A DNA stretch of 53,530 nucleotides from Bacteroidales bacterium (GCA_028282785.1 JANQHE010000024.1:137612-191141), one strand, 5' to 3'; shown: positions 40,841 to 51,248, numbered from the stretch's first letter. The notes: generated from the letters alone by a model not told the origin. A program made the numbers and translations.

Positions 40841-42529
40841 TTAAAAGTCGTTAGAATTAGCTTTAATATCCACTCCTACACTCATTTCAAAGTCAACAGT
40901 ATAATCAGTATAGAATTTAACTGAAACTAAATCGTCATTTGAATCTGAAGGTGTTTTTAATCCGGCCCTGATTATTCCATATCTAACTGTATTTAAATCG
41001 GTTATTTCATCGCCTGTAAATTCAACCAAGGTAGTTTTAGATCCAGGGCTAATTACATCACCGGTTGTTTCATTAATAATTGCAGAACCAATAACCGGTT
41101 GTGAATTTTCTGAAAACATTGAGTCAACATGATTGTAATTTTCATCAACAAAGTATACCTGGAAATCAATATCTAAAGGCATACCATTTGTAACTTCAAG
41201 CTTAAAATTTACTCTCTCAATAACATCTGCATCTTCATCAATGTCTGCTAAATCCATATCAATAGTATCTTCTAACGCAAAACTATCGGCCTGAAACCAA
41301 AGTGGTAAAATAAATTCAAAATCTACATCTATTTGGCTATCGTCTGTAACAAAATTATATGAACCAGACTCACCATCGGGATTTGATATTGCTGATAAAC
41401 CATACTCCAATCTTGATGGAAGAAAAGCAAGAAAATCAGAAACATTTGAATTTTGACCGTTTATTGATATTGTGGTATCCTTAAAAATATCGTTGTTAAT
41501 ATAGTCTGTTAAGGTAGGATATGCATAACCAAATGTGTCGATTGATGAATCAAATGTCATTTGTACTGAATCTGTATCACCTTTAAAACCTGTAAACCTG
41601 GAAATACTTACTGCAGCTGGCACACCATAAGAATTTGTTAGGTTGAAATTTATTTGAGGATTTTCAAATCGAATATACCCGTCCAATGTATTTTCGAAAA
41701 AGCCAAGATCGAGATCTCCACTTTGCATCAGTAGTTCATAATCTCCAATATAACCAAAGATTGCATCAAAATCCATATTGTCGATTGTTGCATTAACTTC
41801 AATTTCTTCTCCTGCATTTATTCCTGCACCTGAGTTAATAAGTTCAACCCTAAAACCCATTTCCAGGAACATGGAATCGGATCCTACAGAATCATTTAAA
41901 TATATTGTATAACCTGCCAGGCTGGAAGAATTATTTGTTGAAAAGCCTCCGCTGGGATCATCTATTACAATTGTATCAGTATATGGAATATTGTTTCTTT
42001 TTAGGTTATTACTGAACAGTATGATATTCCCGGTATGTTGAAATTGTGAAGATAAATTCAGATTTAATGTACCATCATCTAATATCATACTGTCTAATTT
42101 TTCACCCCGGGCGAATGAAAATGGAAATTTCTCAGATTCCTGTAAAACTAAAGTATCTCCAGGGTTCCATCCGGGAAAACCAGGTAAGATTGTAAAATCA
42201 GATTCAATGAAATATTGTATGAAATCAGTTGAAGGTATTTCTAGTAAATCATCCGCAATAAAAGAAAAGAGAGAGTCTTCATAGGTAATCATTAGTAAGC
42301 CATCCGGATCACTGGTTATGTAACTACTACTATCAAACTCACTAATTATATCTTCCAGGTTTAGAGATCCATAAGCAATTGGAGTTAAAAAACCTCCTTC
42401 GATTTCTATTTCATCATCAAGCTTATCAAAATTATATTCCTCTCGCATACACTGGTAAAATAAAAATATAATTACTAGTGGAATTAGAGTTTTTAATATT
42501 CCGGAGAGCTTTGATTTGTTCATAATCAT
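40841..42529 (-). CDS. Lipoprotein of unknown function, acidic, beta-rich
   Basis: A 562-residue protein with a lipoprotein signal ending in IIFLFYQCMREEYN. The mature chain is acidic and Asp/Ser-rich, with beta-sandwich-like repeats (INLTNSYGVPAAVSI-type segment NFNLTNSYGVPAAVSISRF, DSMFLEMGFRVELINSGAG, VNFKLEVTNGMPLDIDFQVYF). I do not recognise a named family. It lies between the DUF3352-like and DUF5723 genes in one operon; the pair of a lipoprotein and a DUF5723 barrel suggests partner proteins in the outer membrane, perhaps surface-facing. The ATG at 42523 is an alternative start. Confidence 0.65.
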   Translation of the reverse strand: MIMNKSKLSGILKTLIPLVIIFLFYQCMREEYNFDKLDDEIEIEGGFLTPIAYGSLNLEDIISEFDSSSYITSDPDGLLMITYEDSLFSFIADDLLEIPSTDFIQYFIESDFTILPGFPGWNPGDTLVLQESEKFPFSFARGEKLDSMILDDGTLNLNLSSQFQHTGNIILFSNNLKRNNIPYTDTIVIDDPSGGFSTNNSSSLAGYTIYLNDSVGSDSMFLEMGFRVELINSGAGINAGEEIEVNATIDNMDFDAIFGYIGDYELLMQSGDLDLGFFENTLDGYIRFENPQINFNLTNSYGVPAAVSISRFTGFKGDTDSVQMTFDSSIDTFGYAYPTLTDYINNDIFKDTTISINGQNSNVSDFLAFLPSRLEYGLSAISNPDGESGSYNFVTDDSQIDVDFEFILPLWFQADSFALEDTIDMDLADIDEDADVIERVNFKLEVTNGMPLDIDFQVYFVDENYNHVDSMFSENSQPVIGSAIINETTGDVISPGSKTTLVEFTGDEITDLNTVRYGIIRAGLKTPSDSNDDLVSVKFYTDYTVDFEMSVGVDIKANSNDF

Positions 42530-42545
42530 GAAATTTTATAATTAC

Positions 42546-45308
42546 CTAATTTACGGAATAATTGTATAAAAAGTTATACTGATTGCCAACTATTAAGTTA
42601 AATTGATTACTGGAGTTTTCTAAATAACCAATTGTAAAGGGTGTATTTCCTTTTAAAGGGAATCCGTCATATATACTTCCATCGCCATTAAATAAATAAA
42701 TCTCGTTTGTTAACCTTGAAACTATACCCAATTTGCGATCATCATATGAAAAGTAGTAATAAACCGGAGAAGAATCAATGTTTTCATCGAATTTATAATC
42801 AAATATTTCCGAGCCATTTTGCTTATAAACTTCTAATTTTCGATTGTCGAGGAAAATATAATCTTTAAAATCATCTGCATTAATGTCTTTGTAATCGAAA
42901 TAATGGTTAGGGCTATAATTTTGAATTTGTTTAGATTCAACTGTTCCATCAAAATAAATCATTCGGATCAAACCGGATGTATCTGTTGTAACAAATCTTG
43001 ATTTCTTATCGTTATCTCCCACTTCTGCTATAAACACGTTGTTTTTTGATATAGAAAACTGAGACTTTAAGCGAATTCTTTCTTCTCCCCTTCGATTTAA
43101 AATATAAACTCTTGATTTATCTGCAAAAACCAGGTAATCATTGGTTTTAATTCTAAAATGTTGAACAGGTTTTGTAACGAAGTTATCTGTTTGTCCAAAC
43201 TGCCATCCGTTAACCAGATTTCCTTCAATGTTATACAAATAGACATTTTTGTTTTTACAAGGAATGAAGATACGATAGTCCAAAGTTTTGTCATAATCAA
43301 ACATTGACATTCCTGCAGTTGCTTCCGAACGAAGTTTAACAGGATAACGTTCAACATAATTTCCATTTCGATCAAGCAAATGAATTTTACTTTTGGTACT
43401 AAATAGTAACTGAAATTTCCCATTCTTATAATAATCAACCTGGTAAATTTCACTGTTTATTTTTTCGTCAAGTTGCAATTTCCAAAGAATTCTTCCAACT
43501 TTATTTATAAGATAGATTTTGTTATTTAAATCCTGCACAAAAATTTCATTTTCTTTCGTGTAGTGATTTGTAAATAATACAGGTTTGAAATTAATTGAAG
43601 TATCCAGATGGCTCTCCCAAACGGTAACTGCTTCCTCTTTAATTTCAGGAATATATTGTAAATACAAGTTGTTATAAATCATATCGTTGTTTTGCTGAAA
43701 CTGAACAGCAAAAGCCTGAAATTTCTTAAAAGTTTCGATGTTTTCCTTAAACCCTTTCTTAAGGCTTGGATTTAAAAAATCTGAAATATAAATTGGAGAC
43801 CGAAACATATTTGTATAAAAATAGAAATTTGATTTGGTAGATAAATAATTGGTAAACATCTCGAATTTCATATCATTTTCTAATGTTTTATTCAGAATAT
43901 TGGAATGAATAAATTTTGATATGGAGTTTTTTGAATTTCCAATGACCATAAAATTCCCGATAAAAGTGGCGTAAGGATTCTTAAATTCCGGGAAAATATT
44001 GCCAAAGAAGGTTTTGACTACTGAGCTAAAGGGTAATTTGTAAGAAGTATAAGTTGTTTCTTTATCAATTCTTATTGTAGTGGTCAGTTGTGATTTATTT
44101 ATATTATTTGCGCTGGCAATTTTCGAAAGAAGAGAGTTCAGGTTTTCTTCTGTAATACTTTTTCCTTTTGTACGGATTACAATGAATGTATTTTCCCGGA
44201 AATCATTATTTGGTTCATCAATAACAACTATTCCTAATTCCTCATCCAGGTTATCTATAAAGAATTTTTCGAGATCAATGGCATATTTATTCTTGAATTG
44301 ATCAACTTGTAACTGATATTTGTTTTTAGTACCACGTTGTCCAAGATAATTTTTATAGTCTAGTAAATACTGATTAACATTACTTATACCTAAAGATAAA
44401 AACAAGGCGGTATTTGAAGGGAGAATATTATTCATTTCATGATCAATCGGTTCTTGTTTCATGAAAATATTCAGATAATTGTTTAATGAATCACTACTAA
44501 AAGTAAATCCATTTAAAAGGATTGCATCATCTTTTAAATTAATATCAAGTTCAGCCCAGTTTCCGAAGTTAGAGAATTTAGAAATTAAATCTTTTTGTTT
44601 ATTGTTTAATGTAAATGAAGTTATTTCATTAAGCTTAGTAAGGTTTAGGTATATGTTTGCATCAACATTCTTACCTGCGGTTTTCCTTACATTGTTAAAA
44701 CCCTGATCATCAAAAATTGATTCTTCTGCATCCGACTGTCTTATTGAGTTTTCAACTAATATCGATGAGTTACTATATATAATTACTCCATTAATAAATG
44801 CAAAATTTAATTCTTTATTATCAATTTTTAAATGATATATTTCTTTACCATTGTAATCTCTTTTAATAACTTCTTTTTTAGAACTGATAAGGTTTGAGAG
44901 CGTTTCAAGAATAAATTTCTTATCACGTGTATGATGAAGCTTTACAAAAATTAAAAAGCCTAAATCTTCTTTACCTAACTTATGTGCAGATAAAATTACC
45001 TGGTTATCTCTTGTTAATTCCTTTATAATTTGATTTTCATTTGAAAGCTTAGTTATAAAATTTAAACTTCCATCAAATTCTTTTATACTAGGGAATTGAA
45101 CCAGTTCTTCCCAGATTTTGTTTTCATTTCTGATTTTATCAATTTTATTTATAAAATCATTGCTTTCAATGATGAATGCTACATCATTCGGAATCAGTTT
45201 ATAAACATTAAATTCCGGAAGTTGTTGTTTTTTAATATACCGGTAACCAATAAAAAATGAGACGATAACAAGTGTGATTGAAATTAAAATAATGATCTTT
45301 TTAAGCAT
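42546..45308 (-). CDS. Large single-pass membrane protein (DUF3352-like N-terminus, propeller-like C-terminus)
   Basis: A 920-residue protein. One helix at residues 4-22 (KIIILISITLVIVSFFIGY) anchors it. Residues about 35-520 (IPNDVAFIIESNDF, LPSNTALFLSLGISNVNQYL, LDEELGIVVIDEPNNDF) match the style of DUF3352 proteins. Residues about 570-915 carry repeated beta segments such as KIYLINKVGRILWKLQLDE, KIHLLDRNGNYVERYPVKL, VYLYNIEGNLVNGWQFG and EIYLFNGDGSIYDGFPLKG, spaced about 45-50 residues like PQQ/WD-type blades. The bulk would be periplasmic. Function is unknown; the propeller could be a protein-interaction platform. It heads the operon with the lipoprotein and DUF5723 genes. Confidence 0.65.
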   Translation of the reverse strand: MLKKIIILISITLVIVSFFIGYRYIKKQQLPEFNVYKLIPNDVAFIIESNDFINKIDKIRNENKIWEELVQFPSIKEFDGSLNFITKLSNENQIIKELTRDNQVILSAHKLGKEDLGFLIFVKLHHTRDKKFILETLSNLISSKKEVIKRDYNGKEIYHLKIDNKELNFAFINGVIIYSNSSILVENSIRQSDAEESIFDDQGFNNVRKTAGKNVDANIYLNLTKLNEITSFTLNNKQKDLISKFSNFGNWAELDINLKDDAILLNGFTFSSDSLNNYLNIFMKQEPIDHEMNNILPSNTALFLSLGISNVNQYLLDYKNYLGQRGTKNKYQLQVDQFKNKYAIDLEKFFIDNLDEELGIVVIDEPNNDFRENTFIVIRTKGKSITEENLNSLLSKIASANNINKSQLTTTIRIDKETTYTSYKLPFSSVVKTFFGNIFPEFKNPYATFIGNFMVIGNSKNSISKFIHSNILNKTLENDMKFEMFTNYLSTKSNFYFYTNMFRSPIYISDFLNPSLKKGFKENIETFKKFQAFAVQFQQNNDMIYNNLYLQYIPEIKEEAVTVWESHLDTSINFKPVLFTNHYTKENEIFVQDLNNKIYLINKVGRILWKLQLDEKINSEIYQVDYYKNGKFQLLFSTKSKIHLLDRNGNYVERYPVKLRSEATAGMSMFDYDKTLDYRIFIPCKNKNVYLYNIEGNLVNGWQFGQTDNFVTKPVQHFRIKTNDYLVFADKSRVYILNRRGEERIRLKSQFSISKNNVFIAEVGDNDKKSRFVTTDTSGLIRMIYFDGTVESKQIQNYSPNHYFDYKDINADDFKDYIFLDNRKLEVYKQNGSEIFDYKFDENIDSSPVYYYFSYDDRKLGIVSRLTNEIYLFNGDGSIYDGFPLKGNTPFTIGYLENSSNQFNLIVGNQYNFLYNYSVN

Positions 45309-45439
45309 ATGAATAAAAGCTGTTTAAGGTTTTACCAAAAATATTAAATTATAACTGATATGTAAAATTTTAAACCAAGATTGTCAAAGCTAATCAAATA
45401 GTAGATTTACGCATTAAAAAAGTATTAATTTTAATCTTT

Positions 45440-47836
45440 ATGAAAAAAACGTTTTTAGCGCTTTTAAGTTTATTTTATACTGCTTTTTCATTCTGTCAAA
45501 CACTTCAATTTAAAGATGTTGAAACTAAAGAAGTGGTTGCTAATGTGGCAGTATTTAATATGGATGGAACAAAGTACGCTATTTCAGATATAAATGGAGA
45601 AGTTAATATAACTGATTTTCTTTCTGATGAGCTGATTATAATTCAGCATGCATCTTATAAAGAAATACGATTTAAAAAATCCGGACTAAAAGAACTGGAA
45701 GTTTATTTAGAAAAGAAGGTTTTTGAAATAGAAGAATTTGTTATTTCAGCTTACCGTTGGGAACAAAACAAGAATGAAATTCCAAATAAAATTACAAGAA
45801 TTACCCAGGAAGAGATACAATTTGCAAGTCCTCAAACAACAGCAGACTTGCTGGCTAAGTCCAATGAAGTATTTGTGCAAAAAAGTCAATTGGGAGGTGG
45901 CAGCCCTATGATTCGCGGATTTGCCACAAATACAATCCTATTAGTTGTTGATGGCGTTAGAATGAACAATGCCATTTTCCGCGAAGGAAATGTTCAAAAT
46001 ATAATTTCTTTGGATGCCAATGCAATTGAAAGTAGTGAAGTGATTTTTGGTCCGGGTTCTGTTACTTATGGTAGTGATGCTTTAGGTGGTGTAATGGACT
46101 TTCATACCTTAAGGCCTAAACTTTCTACGAGTGAAAAAATTGAAGTTTCCGGTAATGCATTAATGCGATATTCGTCAGCAAATGTTGAAAAAACCGGACA
46201 TATTGATCTTAATATTGGATCTTCAAAATGGGCATCAATGACCAGCCTTAGTTTTAGTGATTATAATGATCTGAAAATGGGAGACTATAATAATGAAGAA
46301 TATCAAAGATTGGAGTATGTCACACAAATAAATGGAGTAGATTCTGTTGTAAATAACAATGACCCTAATATTCAGGTTGAGTCGGGTTTTAATCAACTAA
46401 ATATTTTGCAAAAGCTACGTTTTAGGCCAAACAAAGATCTTGATTTGGTTTATGCTTTTCATTATTCAAAACTTTCGGATGTACCTCGATATGATCGATT
46501 AATAAGATATAAAAATGGCACGTTAGAATTTGGGGATTGGTATTATGGCCCTCAGAAATGGATGATGCATAGCTTAAATTTGAATTATTCAAAATCGAAA
46601 AAACTATTTGACAATTTTAGGCTAACGGTAGCTTACCAGGACTACCAGGAAAGTCGCCACGATAGGAAATATAGAAGTGAAGAATTAATCGAAGCGTATG
46701 AAAAAGTAAAGGCTTATTCTTTAAATCTGGATTTTGACAAAAACCTTAAAAGGGATAATCGGGTATTTTATGGAATTGAGACTGTTTATAATTCGGTAAA
46801 TTCAACAGCACATATAAAAAACATTCATACCGGTGAAAAAGTTAAAACCCAAAGTCGTTATCCTGATGGAGATAACCATTATTCAACGCTTGCAGCTTAT
46901 CTAAGTTATAAAGAAAATTTAAGTGAAAAGTTTACTACAATTGCAGGTATTCGTGCAAATTATGTAAGTGTTAATTCTACTGTGGAGGATACCGGCTTTT
47001 TTGATTTTCCTTTTAATGAAATATCAATTAATAATGGTGCGGTTAACGGTTCGTTAGGTTTGGTTTATAAACCAAAGAAGGACTGGCAATTAAATTTAAA
47101 CCTTTCATCAGGATTTCATGCTCCCAATGTTGATGATGTAGCAAAGATATTCGATCCTGAACCTGGAAGTATCATAGTACCTAACAAAAATTTAAAGCCT
47201 GAATATGCATATAATGTTGACCTTGGAATACAGAAAAAATTCTGGGAAAAAGTAAGCTTCGATATAACCGGGTATTATACATTTTTAACAAACGCTTTTG
47301 TACGAAGGGATTTTACCTTTAACGGTCAGGATTCCATTTATTATAAAGGAGAATCAAGTAAAGTACTCGCAATCGTAAATGCTGATAGGGCATATATATA
47401 CGGATTTAGTTCATCTTTAAACATTGAGTTTACTGAAAGCATTGAACTGAATTCGATCATAAATTATACGCATGGTGAAGATCAGGATGGAGTTGCCTTA
47501 AGACATGCTGCACCAATGTTTGGAAGCACAAGTATTAAATATTCAAATGAGAAGATAACTGCTTCATTATTTGCGAATTATAATGGAGAAATTAAATATG
47601 AGGATTTGGCACCCAGTGAACAGGGAAAACCGTATATGTATGCAACCGACGCTAACGGAAATCCTTATTCTCCTGCATGGTGGACCTTAAATTTAATGAC
47701 GACCTATTATTATAAAGATTGGGCAGTTGTTCATGTTGGCTTAGAGAATATTTTAGACAATCGGTATAGGCCGTATTCTTCCGGTATTGCTGCACCGGGA
47801 AGGAATTTGATTTTAAGCATTAACCTGAAATTTTAA
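45440..47836 (+). CDS. TonB-dependent receptor (heme/iron-type, carboxypeptidase-like N-domain)
   Basis: A 798-residue outer-membrane receptor. Signal peptide (MKKTFLALLSLFYTAFSFCQ), a carboxypeptidase-D regulatory-like domain at about 21-95 (AVFNMDGTKYAISDINGEVNI), then the plug with TTADLLAKSNEVFVQKSQLGG and RGFATNTILLVVDGVRMNNA. The barrel ends with RYRPYSSGIAAPGRNLILSI and a terminal Phe. The GGGSPMIRGF and REGNVQNI plug pattern resembles hemoglobin/heme receptors, but these motifs are not decisive. No SusD partner follows, so it is not a polysaccharide SusC. Ligand unknown. Confidence 0.88.
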   Translation: MKKTFLALLSLFYTAFSFCQTLQFKDVETKEVVANVAVFNMDGTKYAISDINGEVNITDFLSDELIIIQHASYKEIRFKKSGLKELEVYLEKKVFEIEEFVISAYRWEQNKNEIPNKITRITQEEIQFASPQTTADLLAKSNEVFVQKSQLGGGSPMIRGFATNTILLVVDGVRMNNAIFREGNVQNIISLDANAIESSEVIFGPGSVTYGSDALGGVMDFHTLRPKLSTSEKIEVSGNALMRYSSANVEKTGHIDLNIGSSKWASMTSLSFSDYNDLKMGDYNNEEYQRLEYVTQINGVDSVVNNNDPNIQVESGFNQLNILQKLRFRPNKDLDLVYAFHYSKLSDVPRYDRLIRYKNGTLEFGDWYYGPQKWMMHSLNLNYSKSKKLFDNFRLTVAYQDYQESRHDRKYRSEELIEAYEKVKAYSLNLDFDKNLKRDNRVFYGIETVYNSVNSTAHIKNIHTGEKVKTQSRYPDGDNHYSTLAAYLSYKENLSEKFTTIAGIRANYVSVNSTVEDTGFFDFPFNEISINNGAVNGSLGLVYKPKKDWQLNLNLSSGFHAPNVDDVAKIFDPEPGSIIVPNKNLKPEYAYNVDLGIQKKFWEKVSFDITGYYTFLTNAFVRRDFTFNGQDSIYYKGESSKVLAIVNADRAYIYGFSSSLNIEFTESIELNSIINYTHGEDQDGVALRHAAPMFGSTSIKYSNEKITASLFANYNGEIKYEDLAPSEQGKPYMYATDANGNPYSPAWWTLNLMTTYYYKDWAVVHVGLENILDNRYRPYSSGIAAPGRNLILSINLKF

Positions 47837-47930
47837 AAATTCAGCTTAATTGTAACATTTTGGTTCGAAGATTGTAATGAAATATATTAACTTGGCATTT
47901 TGTATCGGATAGTTAACCAAAGTGTAAAAG

Positions 47931-48992
47931 ATGAAATATGTAACAATTACTGTATTAGCTTTACTGGCTTTTAACACCACACTTTTCGCACAGGAAAATA
48001 CATCAAAATTAATTGATGAGGATAAAAAGAAATTCGAAGAAAATGTTTTTAATGAGGAGTTTGATGAAAAAGAGGATGTTGATTCTGTTGAACTGGAAAG
48101 AAAATTATTTGATAAAATTCCTGATAAACTTCCCGATTGGGTTTTTACACCACATATTATTTCTGACAAAGTACAAATCGTTGGATTTTCCGATCCAAAC
48201 ATGGGAAAGGAATTAGCGTTAAAACAAGCTATCTTAAGAGCAAAGGCAATGTTTGCCATATTAAATCTATCAAATATCAGCAATATTACCGATGATTACA
48301 CAAACCTGAAGGAATCCGGTAAGCACTCTTTATATTCTACTAAGTTTCAGGATTTCTCACTTTCAAAAACTAAATTAGCGTATAATAACTCTTCGGTTTC
48401 TGTAACAGATACATTTTATACAAAATATAATGAGGCGATTGTTTTAGTAGAAATTGATTATCAAAAAAAAGATTCCTTAAATATTGATACAATAACCGTA
48501 AAAGGTGAACATTTACAAGTATATATCGAGAGGAATTTTCAAAAAGAGCGCGTTGAATTCTTCAATTTGTCAACTGAAGATAACCTGGACAAAGACAGTG
48601 TGGATTTATCATCAAATTATAATTATAAAATTGTAAATCGGAGTTACGATATAAATTCAGTTTATAAAGATTCTGTTATTTTATTTGAAGAACGGACTTA
48701 TAATTATAGAACCGATTTAGAGTTTGTAAAAGATAGCACATCAAATGAATTGAATGAATTTGGATTAAACAAAGGATTATGGAATGCTTACATTACCGGG
48801 TACCTAAGTAATGTTACCGTACTATCCAAACAACTGGCCAGCCAGATAAAAAACTCAAATGATTTTTATACGATTAAAAGCGAAGGACTTATTCGAACCG
48901 TTGCAAGAAATAATGTTTCATTTGGCTTTAATGATTTTAAGATGTACGAAAATCAATTTTATATTGATTTAAATGGGAGAATAATTTATTAG
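47931..48992 (+). CDS. LPP20-like secreted protein of unknown function
   Basis: A 353-residue protein with signal peptide (MKYVTITVLALLAFNTTLFAQ), an acidic stretch (residues 22-60, EDKKKFEENVFNEEFDEKED region), then DWVFTPHIISDKVQIVGFSDPNMGKELALKQAILRAKAMFAIL (read in parts), which has the LPP20 pattern of a short hydrophobic strand followed by an Ala-rich helix. The second half is less clear. Several Bacteroidota have such proteins near TonB receptors. Function unknown. It follows the TonB gene by 94 bases. Confidence 0.6.
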   Translation: MKYVTITVLALLAFNTTLFAQENTSKLIDEDKKKFEENVFNEEFDEKEDVDSVELERKLFDKIPDKLPDWVFTPHIISDKVQIVGFSDPNMGKELALKQAILRAKAMFAILNLSNISNITDDYTNLKESGKHSLYSTKFQDFSLSKTKLAYNNSSVSVTDTFYTKYNEAIVLVEIDYQKKDSLNIDTITVKGEHLQVYIERNFQKERVEFFNLSTEDNLDKDSVDLSSNYNYKIVNRSYDINSVYKDSVILFEERTYNYRTDLEFVKDSTSNELNEFGLNKGLWNAYITGYLSNVTVLSKQLASQIKNSNDFYTIKSEGLIRTVARNNVSFGFNDFKMYENQFYIDLNGRIIY

Positions 48993-49039
48993 CACATTTT
49001 AATTTTACAGACTCGATTTTATAATCAATCCTTTTTATT

Positions 49040-49047
49040 TATTTTTG
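49040..49047 (+). promoter_or_regulatory. Candidate -7 box of the GNAT-like gene
   Basis: TATTTTTG fits TAnnTTTG and lies 45-52 bases before the ATG at 49092. No clear -33 TTTG was seen. Confidence 0.4.
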
Positions 49048-49091
49048 ATTCTAACCCTTGGAGATTTTCTAACCAGGTTAAGTTTTCCGTT

Positions 49092-50273
49092 ATGATGAAT
49101 TATGAATTAATAGAGGTTACCAATAAGAAAACCATTAAAAAGTTTTTACAACTTCCGGCTAAATTATATAAAAATGAAAAGAACTGGATTCGTCCATTAG
49201 ATCAGGATATTGAATCTGTTTTTGATCCAAAAAAGAATAAATTGTTTAGAAATGGTGAGGCTATACGTTGGATTTTATCTGATGATACAAAAAATGTTGT
49301 TGGGCGTATAGCTGCTTTTTACGATAAAAAAACGGCATCAAAGAATGATCAGCCTACAGGCGGTGTAGGGTTTTTCGAATGTATTAATAATCAAAGTGCC
49401 GCTAACATTTTATTTGATAAATCAAAAGAGTGGCTTTACAAAAGAGGAATGGAAGCCATGGATGGGCCGGTTAATTTTGGAGACCGTGATCGTTGGTGGG
49501 GCTGCCTGGTAGATGGATTTGATCATCCGCCAAACTATTGTATGCCTTACAATTTTCCTTATTACAAAGAGTTATTTCAAAATTATGGGTTTCAAAATTA
49601 TTTCAATCAGTTTACATATTATAGAAAAGTAGAATTCAAAGGTTTAAGTGAAGCTATACAAGAGAAAGCAGAACGATTAAATAAAAATCCAACGTACGAA
49701 TTTAAATATTTGGAAAAGAAAAAACTTGAAAAATATACCGAAGATTTTAGAACAGTCTTTAATAAAGCTTGGTCACGTTTCCCGGGTGTTGCTGAAATGT
49801 CAAAAGTTCATGCAAAGGGATTGATGAAAAGTTTGAAACCTATTTTGGATGAACGGATCATGTGGTTCGCATATTACGAAAATGATCCAATTGCTTTCTT
49901 CTTACTTGTTCCTGAAATAAATCAAATTGTAAAACATCTTAATGGCAAGATGAATTTAATTGGTAAGCTGAAGTTCCTTTTTTATAAAATGACCGGAGCA
50001 TGTAATACAGCATTAGGTTTAATATTTGGTGTTGTTCCTGATTTTCAGGCTAAAGGAATTGAAGGCGGAATTGTAATGGCTTTTGCCAATGAAGCATTAA
50101 AGAATGATTTTCCATACAAACATTTACAATTTAACTGGATCGGAGATTTTAATCCTACGATGTTAAAGGTACTTGATCAGGTTGGCGGTTATGTCTTAAA
50201 AACACATGTAACCTATCGGTATTTGTTCGATAGAAATAAACCTTTCGAAAGAGCCAAAAAAGTTAATATCTAA
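49092..50273 (+). CDS. GNAT-fold protein (N-acetyltransferase-like), unassigned
   Basis: A 393-residue cytoplasmic protein. Parts such as FLQLPAKLYKNEKNWIRPL, GEAIRWILSDDTKNVVGRIAAF, GPVNFGDRDRWWGCLVDGF, PPNYCMPYNFPYYKELF and GVVPDFQAKGIEGGIV agree with a Bacteroidota family annotated as GNAT-like. The two-lobed length suggests tandem GNAT domains, with a plausible acetyl-CoA loop in QAKGIEGGI near residue 318. The substrate is unknown. The alternative start is the ATG at 49095. The stop overlaps the convergent PPK2 gene by four bases. Confidence 0.65.
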   Translation: MMNYELIEVTNKKTIKKFLQLPAKLYKNEKNWIRPLDQDIESVFDPKKNKLFRNGEAIRWILSDDTKNVVGRIAAFYDKKTASKNDQPTGGVGFFECINNQSAANILFDKSKEWLYKRGMEAMDGPVNFGDRDRWWGCLVDGFDHPPNYCMPYNFPYYKELFQNYGFQNYFNQFTYYRKVEFKGLSEAIQEKAERLNKNPTYEFKYLEKKKLEKYTEDFRTVFNKAWSRFPGVAEMSKVHAKGLMKSLKPILDERIMWFAYYENDPIAFFLLVPEINQIVKHLNGKMNLIGKLKFLFYKMTGACNTALGLIFGVVPDFQAKGIEGGIVMAFANEALKNDFPYKHLQFNWIGDFNPTMLKVLDQVGGYVLKTHVTYRYLFDRNKPFERAKKVNI

Positions 50274-51106
50274 TATTTATCCGGCACAAACGTCTGATCG
50301 GTAAAAGGAGGCCGGACATAACCTTTGTCATCCTGTCGTGGCGGAAGTTCAATAGGTTTGGGAGTTAAATCTTCGTATGGAATAATACTTAAAATGTGAT
50401 TAATACAATTTAATCTGGCACGTTTTTTATTATCCGCATTTACAACATACCATGGTGCTTGCTTAATGTCTGTATATTTAAACATTTCATCCTTGGCTAT
50501 GGAATATTCTATCCATTTTTCTCGAGAAGCTAAATCAATCGGACTTAACTTCCAACGCTTGGTTCTGTCATCAATACGTGATTGGAACCTGCGTTCCTGT
50601 TCATCATCAGAAACAGAGAACCAATATTTAATCAGAATAATACCTGACCTTACCAGCATCCGTTCAAATTCCGGACAGGTTCTGAAAAATTCCTGGTATT
50701 GTTTCTCGGTACAAAATCCCATTACTCTTTCAACACCTGCTCTGTTATACCAGCTTCTGTCGAATAATACCATTTCACCGGCCGCTGGTAAATGTGGAAC
50801 ATATCGTTGAAAATACCATTGTGTTTTTTCTCTTTCGGTAGGAGTTCCTAAAGCCACAACGCGACAAACCCGGGGATTTAATCTTTGTGTAATCCGTTTG
50901 ATCACACCTCCTTTTCCAGCTGCATCACGGCCTTCAAATATGATAACAACTTTTAATCCCTTTGCTTTTATCCATTCCTGTAATTTTACCAACTCAGTTT
51001 GCAATCTTGCTAATTCGTTTTCGTAAAATTCAGAACTTAATTTTTTGGGACCCTTATTTTCAGATTCAATTACTTTTTCGACTTTTTTAGCAGATGATTT
51101 ACTCAT
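50270..51106 (-). CDS. ppk2: Polyphosphate kinase 2 (class I)
   Basis: A 278-residue one-domain kinase that phosphorylates nucleoside diphosphates from polyphosphate. The Walker A is FEGRDAAGKGGVIKRITQRL, followed by RVVALGTPTEREKTQWYFQRY, AAGEMVLFDRSWYNRAGVE (Walker B-like DRSWYNR), LVRSGIILIKYWFSVSDDEQ and WKLSPIDLASREKW. The single domain and these motifs place it in class I. It provides GTP or ATP from polyphosphate reserves. The Lys/Ser-rich N-terminal 25 residues are probably disordered. Confidence 0.93.
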   Translation of the reverse strand: MSKSSAKKVEKVIESENKGPKKLSSEFYENELARLQTELVKLQEWIKAKGLKVVIIFEGRDAAGKGGVIKRITQRLNPRVCRVVALGTPTEREKTQWYFQRYVPHLPAAGEMVLFDRSWYNRAGVERVMGFCTEKQYQEFFRTCPEFERMLVRSGIILIKYWFSVSDDEQERRFQSRIDDRTKRWKLSPIDLASREKWIEYSIAKDEMFKYTDIKQAPWYVVNADNKKRARLNCINHILSIIPYEDLTPKPIELPPRQDDKGYVRPPFTDQTFVPDKY

Positions 51107-51248
51107 AATTTTTAATTTTAAAACTGTTTTAATTCTTTATTGTAGAACTAATTTGTATATAGATAATTAGAGTAATATATAAAAATACGGGTTTTCTTAA
51201 TTAACTTCAAGTTAATGGAGATATTAAATTAATCATTGGTTTTTTTAA

